Origin: an uncultured Clostridia bacterium
Lineage (GTDB): Bacteria > Bacillota > Clostridia > Lachnospirales > Lachnospiraceae
Direction: 5' to 3'
NCBI GenBank assembly: GCA_946623485.1
Contig: CAMORF010000010.1
Location: forward strand, 1-18,327
Length of the DNA stretch: 18,327 bases
The notes under the pieces were generated by a model. It ran no database searches and had not been told where the DNA came from. It saw nothing but the letters and a program-made list of their open reading frames with translations. Of the stretch, positions 7,522 through 14,627 are shown piece after piece (the first letter of the stretch is position 1; each line of letters starts with the position of its first letter). A program made the position numbers and the translations under genes.

Positions 7522-9681
7522 ATGGATAATCGCAAGGGACTCCTTCATTCCAAATATTTCTATGCCCTCTTGCTGAGCATCATCGGGCTTTTGATCAATC
7601 TTCTGGGCGTAAGGATTGCGCTTGGATTCAACCTTCCGCTGTTTCTGGACAACATCGGGAGCGCCCTGGTCGCCGCGCTTGGCGGCTTCATTCCGGGAAT
7701 CATCGTCGGATTCCTGACCAACCTGATCAATGCAATCGGGAATTACGAGACCGCCTATTACGGCTGCCTGACTGTCATGATCGCAATCGCGTCTGCATCT
7801 TTTGCAGGAAGAGGGTATTATACAAAGCCGAAGAAAATTCCGGTCATTATTCTCACCTTCGCCCTGATCGGCGGCGGGCTTGGCTCGGTGCTGACCTGGG
7901 TGCTTTACGGTTTTGGATTCGGAACAGGAATCTCCGCGCCACTTGCGCTCAGGATTCACGATTCCGGCGTGATGAACCCCTTCTGGTCCCAGTTTACCGC
8001 GGATATGCTGATCGATCTTCTGGATAAAACCATCACTGTCCTGATCGTGGCACTGATCCTGCGCCTGATCCCGAACACTGTCAAGCAGCGGTTCATCTTT
8101 ACCGGATGGCAGCAAAAGCCAATTTCTCTCTCATACATCACGCGGAACCTGAAGTATAAGCGGCGCAATTCCCTGTTTGTGAAGATCACGCTGCTGGTCG
8201 CATCCGGCTCCCTGATTACGGCTGCTGCTGTGATCGCCATCAGTTATATTAATTTCAAAAATGCTTCCATTGATGAGCAGAAATCCTTTGCCCGGGGAAT
8301 CGCGCAGGTCGTACGGGAGACTGTTGACGCAGACCGGATCGATGAATACCTGGAAAAGGGCGAGACGGTTCCGGGCTACAAAGACACCAAGTATGTGCTT
8401 CAGAGCCTGATGGAAAGCTCCCCGTATATTGAATACTGCTATGTATACCGGATCCGGGAGGACGGCTGCCATGTCGTGTTTGACCCGGATACCCCTGACG
8501 TTCCGGGGGAGAAGCCAGGCGCCGTTGTTCCGTTTGATGACGCGTTTGCCCGCTACCTTCCTGCCCTTTTGCGGGGGGAGCCGATCGAGCCTGTCATCTC
8601 GAATGAAACCTACGGATGGCTGCTCACCGTTTATGACCCGATCTATGACAGCAAGGGAACATGCCAGGCATACGCTGCAGTCGATATCAATATGAACCAT
8701 ATTACCAGGGACGGATACCAGTTCCTTGCACGGGTTATCTCCCTGTTCTTCGGGATTCTTCTCATCATTCTCACCATAGTCGTATGGGTTGCGTATTATC
8801 AGTTGGTCACACCGATCAACAGTATGGCTGCGATTGCCAGCCAGGCTTCCTACGAGAGCGAGGCTGCCCGGGTAAACGCAGTCCGAAGCATTGAAGACCT
8901 GGAGATCCATACACATGACGAGATCGAAAACCTGTATACTGCCATAGTGAAAAGCACCCGGGACATGTCCGACACAACTGCCCATATGGCTAAGATGATT
9001 GCCCGGACGCAATCGCAGGCACAGACCATCAGCAAGCTGCAGAACGGCATGATCCTGGTGCTGGCGGACATGGTTGAGAGCCGGGATCAGAATACGGGAG
9101 AGCACGTGCGGAAAACCGCCGCATATACGGGCGTCATCATGCGCGAGCTTAGAAGGGAACATGTCTATGAGGATCAGCTGACAGATGCTTTCATCCAGGA
9201 TGTCATCAATTCCGCGCCGCTCCACGATGTCGGAAAGATCCAGGTACCGGACGCGATCCTCAACAAGCCCGGCAAGCTGACCGATGAAGAGTTTGCAATC
9301 ATGAAAACCCACACAACCGCCGGCAGTGAGATCATTACCAGCGCGATTGACATGGTGTCTGAGGAGAATTCCGGCTATCTGCAGGAGGCACGGAACCTGG
9401 CACACTACCATCATGAGAAATGGAACGGAACCGGCTATCCGGACGGGCTTTCCGGAACCGATATCCCGCTCTCCGCACGGATCATGGCCGTGGCGGACGT
9501 GTTTGACGCGCTGGTTTCCAAGCGCAGCTATAAAGACGGGTTCCCCTTTGAAAAAGCAATGGCGATCATCAAGGAAGGGCGGGGAACGCATTTTGACCCG
9601 GCCATCGTAGATGCCTTCGAACATGCCTCCGGCGAGGTCAGGCAGATCATGGAAAGCCACATGGGGCGCTATACCGGGTAA
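7522..9681 (+). CDS. Membrane-bound sensor HD-GYP protein, likely c-di-GMP phosphodiesterase
   Basis: The ATG at 7522 is preferred (719 residues) because GGAG lies 5 nt upstream. An in-frame ATG at 7468 with weaker AGGA would add 18 polar residues. Residues about 12-185 form a multi-helix membrane module resembling ECF transporter S components (NLPLFLDNIGSALVAALGG, GFLTNLINAIGNYETAYYG). A TM helix at about 220-242 leads to an extracytoplasmic sensor (about 245-400), then a TM helix (402-427), a HAMP-like linker and an HD-GYP domain (about 510-700). The HD-GYP residues are canonical: TGEH (His528), LHDVGK (His568, Asp569, Lys572), HHEKWNGTGYPDG and the AVADVFDAL helix. Such domains are metal-dependent and cleave c-di-GMP to pGpG or GMP. 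It is transcribed alone, divergent from the EAL gene and convergent with the transpeptidase-like gene 14 bp away. Confidence 0.92.
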   Translation: MDNRKGLLHSKYFYALLLSIIGLLINLLGVRIALGFNLPLFLDNIGSALVAALGGFIPGIIVGFLTNLINAIGNYETAYYGCLTVMIAIASASFAGRGYYTKPKKIPVIILTFALIGGGLGSVLTWVLYGFGFGTGISAPLALRIHDSGVMNPFWSQFTADMLIDLLDKTITVLIVALILRLIPNTVKQRFIFTGWQQKPISLSYITRNLKYKRRNSLFVKITLLVASGSLITAAAVIAISYINFKNASIDEQKSFARGIAQVVRETVDADRIDEYLEKGETVPGYKDTKYVLQSLMESSPYIEYCYVYRIREDGCHVVFDPDTPDVPGEKPGAVVPFDDAFARYLPALLRGEPIEPVISNETYGWLLTVYDPIYDSKGTCQAYAAVDINMNHITRDGYQFLARVISLFFGILLIILTIVVWVAYYQLVTPINSMAAIASQASYESEAARVNAVRSIEDLEIHTHDEIENLYTAIVKSTRDMSDTTAHMAKMIARTQSQAQTISKLQNGMILVLADMVESRDQNTGEHVRKTAAYTGVIMRELRREHVYEDQLTDAFIQDVINSAPLHDVGKIQVPDAILNKPGKLTDEEFAIMKTHTTAGSEIITSAIDMVSEENSGYLQEARNLAHYHHEKWNGTGYPDGLSGTDIPLSARIMAVADVFDALVSKRSYKDGFPFEKAMAIIKEGRGTHFDPAIVDAFEHASGEVRQIMESHMGRYTG

Positions 9682-9706
9682 AACCGATCCGGATGCTATT
9701 CCGGAT
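9680..9706 (-). terminator. Weak terminator-like hairpin at the convergent gene ends
   Basis: ATCCGGA (9687-9693) and TCCGGAT (9700-9706) form a 7-bp stem overlapping the last codons of the minus-strand gene. On that strand it is followed after three bases by TTTT. There is no T-run on the plus side. It may end the vWA-phosphatase-transpeptidase operon, but the signal is modest. Confidence 0.35.
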
Positions 9707-10337
9707 AGATGCAGATCCGGGTTCCGGCCGTTACGTTCTTCAGGACGGTCTTCATGTCCGCCTCTGATACCGCGATGCAGCCGGCTGTATAAGGGTTGCT
9801 TCCTGTGCAATGCAGGAAGATCGCCGATCCCTTTCCGACGATATTTCCGGGGTTATATCCGATCACAAGCGCATAATGATACTCCGGATCCATGTCGATC
9901 AGATGCTCCCCGTCCGGGATGCGCCGAAGCTTTCTCATGTCAACCATCCTGTTATAGGTTTCCGGTTCGCGGGACCAGTAGTGGTAAGGCATCAGCTTTG
10001 TATAAGGGACCTGCGTCCCGGGATCCTCCAGAATACCAAACGCTTCCACGCACCGGAAGGTTCCGTCGGGCGTTTTGAAGTCTCCTTCTGCCTGTTTCCC
10101 GATCCCGTTCCGACCTGCGTAGCCGTCACAGCTCAGAATCTCCTTCCAGGAAGGAATACTGCTCCCGATGTCTCCGGTGCTCGTTTTTGCGTACATCTGT
10201 ACCCTGCACCGGGAGCCGCCTTTGCAGCAGACAAAGATCAGCCGGTCCGTATCATTCCTGCTTTGATATGCCTTCAGCAGGCCTGCCCATAGGCCTTGAG
10301 CCACCGCAGGTGTCTCTCTGGTTTTCTCAATATACAC
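9696..10337 (-). CDS. L,D-transpeptidase-like (YkuD-fold) protein, GTG start
   Basis: The 213-residue product matches the clostridial YkuD/YafK-type pattern: SWKEILSCDGYAGRNGIGK and GDFKTPDGTF, then the catalytic segment with His176 (FLHC) and Cys187 (TAGCIAVS). Such enzymes use this Cys to join peptidoglycan stems at meso-diaminopimelate. The TAGC form replaces the textbook S/T-HGC motif, so the activity is inferred. GTG at 10337 is the likely start because an in-frame TGA lies two codons upstream; GAGGAG is rather far (12 nt). No signal peptide or TM helix precedes the domain, which is odd for a cell-wall enzyme. It is the third gene after vWA and phosphatase genes, 67 bp past the phosphatase stop across a 38-bp duplication. 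Confidence 0.75.
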   Translation of the reverse strand: MYIEKTRETPAVAQGLWAGLLKAYQSRNDTDRLIFVCCKGGSRCRVQMYAKTSTGDIGSSIPSWKEILSCDGYAGRNGIGKQAEGDFKTPDGTFRCVEAFGILEDPGTQVPYTKLMPYHYWSREPETYNRMVDMRKLRRIPDGEHLIDMDPEYHYALVIGYNPGNIVGKGSAIFLHCTGSNPYTAGCIAVSEADMKTVLKNVTAGTRICIYPE

Positions 10338-10407
10338 TGCTCAATCTGACTCCTCAGTCCGCTTTCTCAATACACTGCTCAATCTGACTCCTCAGTCCGC
10401 TTTCTCA
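10333..10407. repeat. 38-bp tandem duplication at the phosphatase/transpeptidase junction
   Basis: The unit at 10333-10370 is repeated at 10371-10407 (37 of 38 retained). On the minus strand each copy carries GAGGAG and a GTG. In the copy next to the phosphatase the GTG is followed by TAT TGA. In the other copy an extra TA makes it TAT ATT GAG, opening the transpeptidase-like frame. The distal copy contains the phosphatase stop codon. Confidence 0.85.
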
Positions 10408-12039
10408 CTCCGGCTTCCCTTTGTACTCCAGGCAGAGCATGGTCATATCGTCAAACTGCTCCGCATCTCCGACAAATGCACTCACCGATCGTTTTACGTT
10501 GGCCAGCAGTTCCTCCGGCGATGCAGCCGGATTCTGGTTCAGCGCATCCAAAGTACGGCCTGTGCCAAACATCTCCCCGGCACGGTTCGTGGCTTCCGGC
10601 ACTCCGTCGGTATAGACAAACAGCTTTGCGCCCGGTTCCAGCCTGACCTCATAGTTCTTGTACCGCATTCCCCGCATGCCTCCGACCACAAATCCATGCC
10701 GATCCTTCAGCAGGGTGAATTGCCCGCTGCCATCCAGGATCATGGGATATTCATGTCCGGCATTGGCAGCAGTCATGACACCTGTCCGAAGATCCAGGAT
10801 CCCGAGCCATACCGTGACAAACATATCCTCCCGGTTGGTCATGCAGATTGCGTCATTCGCGCGTTCCAGGATCTCGGAAGGCGCCATCCCCAGCATGGCA
10901 TTGTCAAACAGCACAATGATGGAGGCCATCATGAACAGCGCCGCCGGAACGCCTTTTCCCGACACATCTGCCATGACCAGGCACAGATGGTTCTCGTCCA
11001 CCAGGAAGAAATTGTAAAAATCACCGCCGATCTCCCTTGCCGGGTTCATGGACGCATAGATATCAAAGTCCGCACGTTCCGGGAATGCGGGAAAGATATT
11101 CGGCAGCATATCCTCCTGGATCCTGGCCGCCAGCTCAAGCTCTGTGCTGATGCGCTCACGCTCTGCCGTGATGGAAGTCAGGTGATTCACATAATTGTGC
11201 ACCTGCTCCTCCATCTGGTCGATCGCGTTCGCGAGATGGCCGATATCATCCCTCCTGCGGATCTTCCTGGTGAGCTTTTCTCCGGTCGTGATATTCTCCG
11301 ACGCGAAGCGGGATGCCTCCGCAGCAATGATCCGGACCGGATGGAGCACCGAGTGGTTCAGGTACAGGCTCAGGCCCAGGATAACCGCGACCGCCGCAAA
11401 GATCATCGCCAGCAAAACCTTATTGATATAGGAGTTCCGCACCGTAATCAATTCTTCCATCTGGCGCTGGACGCACATCAGCGCAGTCACCTCTCCATCC
11501 GAATTAATCAGCGGTACAATAGCGGTAATATGGGGATCCGTCTCGATGTACCCCTGGTCCCGGATGACCAGCTCCCGGGCAGAACCCTCCTCACAAAGCC
11601 TTTTATATTTCAAAGCATACTCATCATTGGTCGTCTCCCTGACATAGCCAAAAGGAAAACGGGAGTAGTTCGTCTTCTGATTCATCGTCGAGAACAGAAA
11701 CTGAATATGCCGGTAGTCAGACCGATCCGGAACAATCACATAGACAAATGTCGATCCGGATGAATTGCAGATCTGCTGCAGCCGTTTTAAAGCAGACTCG
11801 TACTCTTCCCCCTCGCCGCCGCTGGCCAGGTATTCCTCTATCCGGTTCGGGTCCGTAAAATGCAATGCGATTCCGGCCGTGCGGAACGCCCCGTCCGCAT
11901 ACTGCTCCAGGAGCGCGTCCGTGACCTCCGTATAGCCGATCATGCTCACGACTGCCGCAAAGATGCCAAGCACTGCCACAATCGCGAGGATGGTCTTCAC
12001 GACGATGCTTTCCCACAGTTTTTTGAGCTTATTCCCCAA
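10405..12039 (-). CDS. Membrane sensor RsbU/SpoIIE-type PP2C serine phosphatase
   Basis: The likely start is TTG at 12039 (544 residues) with AAAGGAG 10 nt upstream. An ATG at 12120 would overlap the preceding gene by 41 bp and lacks such a site. The order is TM1 (about 17-35), an extracytoplasmic sensor (36-205), TM2 (206-228), HAMP (229-283), a short coiled linker (ERERISTELELAARIQEDMLP) and a SpoIIE/PP2C domain (about 310-541). Metal-binding motifs are present: EIGGDFYNFF, ADVSGKG (Asp358), VYTDGVPEATN and QFDDMTM. Relatives dephosphorylate anti-anti-sigma factors of partner-switching systems; no STAS or anti-sigma gene is in view, so the substrate is unknown. The sensor (NRIEEYLASG, then LQQICNSSGSTFVYVI) resembles that of the HD-GYP protein. 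It is the middle gene of the operon, 40 bp after vWA. Confidence 0.9.
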   Translation of the reverse strand: MGNKLKKLWESIVVKTILAIVAVLGIFAAVVSMIGYTEVTDALLEQYADGAFRTAGIALHFTDPNRIEEYLASGGEGEEYESALKRLQQICNSSGSTFVYVIVPDRSDYRHIQFLFSTMNQKTNYSRFPFGYVRETTNDEYALKYKRLCEEGSARELVIRDQGYIETDPHITAIVPLINSDGEVTALMCVQRQMEELITVRNSYINKVLLAMIFAAVAVILGLSLYLNHSVLHPVRIIAAEASRFASENITTGEKLTRKIRRRDDIGHLANAIDQMEEQVHNYVNHLTSITAERERISTELELAARIQEDMLPNIFPAFPERADFDIYASMNPAREIGGDFYNFFLVDENHLCLVMADVSGKGVPAALFMMASIIVLFDNAMLGMAPSEILERANDAICMTNREDMFVTVWLGILDLRTGVMTAANAGHEYPMILDGSGQFTLLKDRHGFVVGGMRGMRYKNYEVRLEPGAKLFVYTDGVPEATNRAGEMFGTGRTLDALNQNPAASPEELLANVKRSVSAFVGDAEQFDDMTMLCLEYKGKPE

Positions 12040-12079
12040 TTTCTTTCCGCTCCTTTGCCGTGCGCAACTTTCTGCTTTG

Positions 12080-14152
12080 TCATCGGTTCCTGATCTTGCG
12101 GATGACGACAACTGCCACAATAATCAACACGATCACAAGAAGAATGGCAGGAATGCGGATCTTCCGCATTGCCTGATCCCTGGCCCGGTATGAGGTGACA
12201 TTCACGTTCATGACTGCCTGGGCCGACGGGTCGCCCGCGTCAGAAGCAACCACCGTAAAGCTCGCCTCTCCCGGCCGGTCCGCATGCAGCGTCATGCCAT
12301 TCTCATCCTGCGTCACGGTAAACGCCCCCTCCGGGTCATTTGCCGTTACCTCGACCACGGGAGTGGTTCCATCCGGATCCACAAAATGCTCTGCCCATTC
12401 AATCCGCACATTTCCATCCTGATCCCCGTCGCCGGGAAGCCCCGCGAACCGTTTCAGGAATCCGGGAACAGCATCCTGTTCCATGACAATCTTCCACGAA
12501 AGATCACCGCCGAAAAGCTCCACCGGACTGTTCGGCGCAGCCTCCGGCTCTGTCTCCGGTTCGGTTTCCGGCTCTGTCTGCGCTTCCGTCTCCACGCTTT
12601 CAGCCGCGCTGCCTTCCACCGTCACCGTACACGTACCGGATTCAATGCTGCCGGTCCGGAAGGTATCGCCGCTGACAATCGCCTTCAGCCTGTAAGTGCC
12701 CGGAACGTCAAACGCAAGGTCGATATAATATTCGGAATTTCCTGCCATCATCGGGATCTGCTGGCCGCTTCCCTCAATCTCCAGCACAGCCCCATAAGTG
12801 GAGTATACCTTGTTGGCATTGTAACGGCGTCCGTCATACATGTAAGACGCGCTGAAATGAACCGTACCCATGGGCGCAGCCGTTGCAGAATCCGCTGCTT
12901 CCGTCATGTCCCCGGCCGAGACCCCAAGCTGAAACGCCATGTCATGGATCGACAGCGCATACATGCCAAGCTGCGTCCTGGCATCCCCGTGGACCACCAC
13001 CTGCCAGTCATCATCCGGCGCCGGAAGCATCAGCTTCACGGTAACGTACCGGTCTTCCTTGGTGACCGTCCTGTCATCTTCCTGGATGGGTTCCGTATAT
13101 GCGGTCAGGTCATAGGCCTGCATCTGGCCGCCGTGGCCAAGCTCAATGCTCCTGATCGAAGAGCTCTTATCACAGGTCAGGGTAACATTCAGCTCCGCGA
13201 CCATCTCCCCAACGGAAAACGGGAATACCGCAATGCCGTTGTCATCTGTGGTCCGGTTCTGCGTCTCAGCCTGATCCTGACCGTTCGGGTCAAAAAACTG
13301 TTCAAAGATCCTCGCGAACAAGGTCTGCGCCTGTCCCGCGTTTTTCAAGGAAAGGTAATCCCCGTTCCCCGCCAGATCCGGGATCCGGCTCCTCAGCCTT
13401 GCGCCGATCCGCTCCCGGTAATCAGAAGGATTGTCATTCCGGCCGTCTGTATTCATCTCCAATGTATAGACCGGCCATTCATTCTTTCGGGCAATCTCCG
13501 CAGCGTCCTCCAGGGACTGGTAGCTGTAGCCGCCGTCCAGGAAATCCTCATGCTTCTGGCCTGTAACCCGGAAATCGCTGATCAGGAGAATGCCTGCATC
13601 CCCCGGATTGGCGCCGCCTTTTTCCAGAACATCACAGGCTGCGCGGAACGCATAGCCCACCGGCGTGTATTCCCCATCCTGCGTCAGGCCCCCGATCACT
13701 TTTTTACATGCCAGCTTCTGGCTGACAGAAGTGATGTCGGAAAGCGGGAAAGGAACGCTCACGTAATTGGTATATTGTTCCGGATCATACGCATCTGCCC
13801 CATAATCAGAGCCAAACTCGACCACGGCCACCCGGGCATTCTTGTGCGGCAGCATATCAATGAACATCTTCGCCGCTGAAACAGTCAGTCCCTCAGGGTC
13901 GGACTTTGCCATCGTCCCTGAGTTATCCAGCACCAGGACAAAATCAACCGGGGAATTCTCCTCCGCTGCCATGCATGCCGCCCCGGGCAGTGCAAACAAA
14001 ACAGCCCAAATAAGAAACACCATCAATGCCAGAAGCCTTCCGGGCACGCAGAACGCCTCCCGTCCAATCGCATGGGAAAGCTGCCCTGCACGCACGCGCG
14101 CCGGCAGGTGTTTCTTCGTCAGACTATTCCTTTTGATCCGGGAAAACATCAT
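12080..14152 (-). CDS. Membrane-anchored von Willebrand factor A domain protein
   Basis: The start is ATG at 14152, with GGGGAGG 8 nt upstream (690 residues). A basic N-region (about 1-37) and a hydrophobic segment (about 39-60, ending ALPGAACMAAE) act as signal peptide or anchor. The vWA domain spans about 68-310 with MIDAS residues DNSGT (Asp76, Ser78, Thr80), Thr163 in EYTPVGYAF and Asp193 in LISDF, so metal binding is plausible. A beta-rich region follows to about 525, then a Glu/Thr/Pro linker (TEPETEPETEPEAAP), another beta-rich domain, and a C-terminal TM helix (about 665-685) with a basic tail. Most of the protein should lie outside the membrane. It probably binds a partner or wall component; no enzyme motif is visible. 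First gene of the operon with the phosphatase and transpeptidase-like genes. Confidence 0.88.
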   Translation of the reverse strand: MMFSRIKRNSLTKKHLPARVRAGQLSHAIGREAFCVPGRLLALMVFLIWAVLFALPGAACMAAEENSPVDFVLVLDNSGTMAKSDPEGLTVSAAKMFIDMLPHKNARVAVVEFGSDYGADAYDPEQYTNYVSVPFPLSDITSVSQKLACKKVIGGLTQDGEYTPVGYAFRAACDVLEKGGANPGDAGILLISDFRVTGQKHEDFLDGGYSYQSLEDAAEIARKNEWPVYTLEMNTDGRNDNPSDYRERIGARLRSRIPDLAGNGDYLSLKNAGQAQTLFARIFEQFFDPNGQDQAETQNRTTDDNGIAVFPFSVGEMVAELNVTLTCDKSSSIRSIELGHGGQMQAYDLTAYTEPIQEDDRTVTKEDRYVTVKLMLPAPDDDWQVVVHGDARTQLGMYALSIHDMAFQLGVSAGDMTEAADSATAAPMGTVHFSASYMYDGRRYNANKVYSTYGAVLEIEGSGQQIPMMAGNSEYYIDLAFDVPGTYRLKAIVSGDTFRTGSIESGTCTVTVEGSAAESVETEAQTEPETEPETEPEAAPNSPVELFGGDLSWKIVMEQDAVPGFLKRFAGLPGDGDQDGNVRIEWAEHFVDPDGTTPVVEVTANDPEGAFTVTQDENGMTLHADRPGEASFTVVASDAGDPSAQAVMNVNVTSYRARDQAMRKIRIPAILLVIVLIIVAVVVIRKIRNR

Positions 14153-14212
14153 AGATGGCACCTCCCCTTTGGCGGCCATTTTCAACCGTCCATACTGCCG
14201 TATTGTTCATCC

Positions 14213-14242
14213 ATTATACCGCGGCAGGCCTTATTGTGCCAT
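14213..14242 (-). promoter_or_regulatory. Candidate promoter of the vWA-phosphatase-transpeptidase operon
   Basis: On the minus strand a perfect TATAAT (14218-14213) lies 18 nt downstream of ATGGCA (14242-14237, 4 of 6 matches to TTGACA). This would start transcription about 55 nt before the vWA ATG. Copy B of the 77-bp repeat ends 13 bp upstream of the -35 box, so it could act as an upstream regulatory site. Confidence 0.6.
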
Positions 14243-14254
14243 GATGATTTCTAA

Positions 14255-14331
14255 CTATGTGATTGATTTTTGAGCTGTGCTATCGGATGAAAAGACAAGC
14301 AAGATGTACAAGTTATTTTGTAACAGATCCT
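14255..14331. repeat. 77-bp dispersed inverted repeat, copy B
   Basis: This is the exact reverse complement of 3844-3920. It lies just upstream of the vWA promoter. At its right end it merges with a short palindrome, CAGATCCTAAGGATCTG (14324-14340), built from the same AGGATCTG word that is tandemly repeated beside copy A. Unlike copy A it is not flanked by the solo 16-bp element end. Confidence 0.9.
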
Positions 14332-14367
14332 AAGGATCTGCCCGGAAATAGCTTTCTGAATAAGACA

Positions 14368-14396
14368 AAGGCTCCGTTTCGCCGGAACGGAGCCTT
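14368..14396 (-). terminator. Strong terminator hairpin between uxuB and the vWA operon
   Basis: AAGGCTCCGTT (14368-14378) and AACGGAGCCTT (14386-14396) are perfect 11-bp arms around a 7-nt loop. On the minus strand the stem runs into TTTGTCTTATT; on the plus strand TTTTT follows four bases later, so it could work both ways. The minus-strand role, ending uxuAB read-through before the vWA promoter, fits the gene order. Confidence 0.75.
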
Positions 14397-14414
14397 CATC
14401 TTTTTGGAGGGAGC

Positions 14415-14614
14415 CCGGCAGGCTGTTTCTCGTCTGCCGGAAGAGTTATGAAAAAAGTAGTTTATAAAAACCGCTTATGCTGCTCCTCAGAGGGAGTGCC
14501 GGCCAGCTGCCTGGCCGGCGTGAGTTATGAAAAGTGTTTGTGTGTCTGCTGTACAGTTCATAGCATAACGGTTTTCTGTGTCCATTTTATGTGCAACCTA
14601 TGACAAAACCGTTA
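14415..14614. repeat. Structured intergenic stretch with alternative hairpins downstream of uxuB
   Basis: Arms seen are CCGGCAG/CTGCCGG (14415-14421, 14434-14440) and GCCGGCCAG/CTGGCCGGC (14498-14506, 14511-14519). The word GAGTTATGAAAA follows each stem (14443-14454 and 14522-14533), as if a hairpin-plus-tail unit was duplicated. AAACCGCTTATGCT (14468-14481) can pair with AGCATAACGGTTT (14562-14574), while TAACGGTTTT (14566-14575) can instead pair with AAAACCGTTA (14605-14614). No gene is seen between 14186 and 14627. Confidence 0.6.
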
Positions 14615-14627
14615 AGTTTCGTTCTGT

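Noticed and set aside
8131..9810. Minus-strand open frame of 559 codons
   Set aside because: It lies opposite the HD-GYP gene, whose motifs are unmistakable on the plus strand; the antisense product has no recognisable family.
12284..13879. Plus-strand open frame of 531 codons
   Set aside because: It is antisense to the vWA gene, rich in His/Arg/Pro with no domain, and has no Shine-Dalgarno; it is a shadow of the high-GC coding strand.
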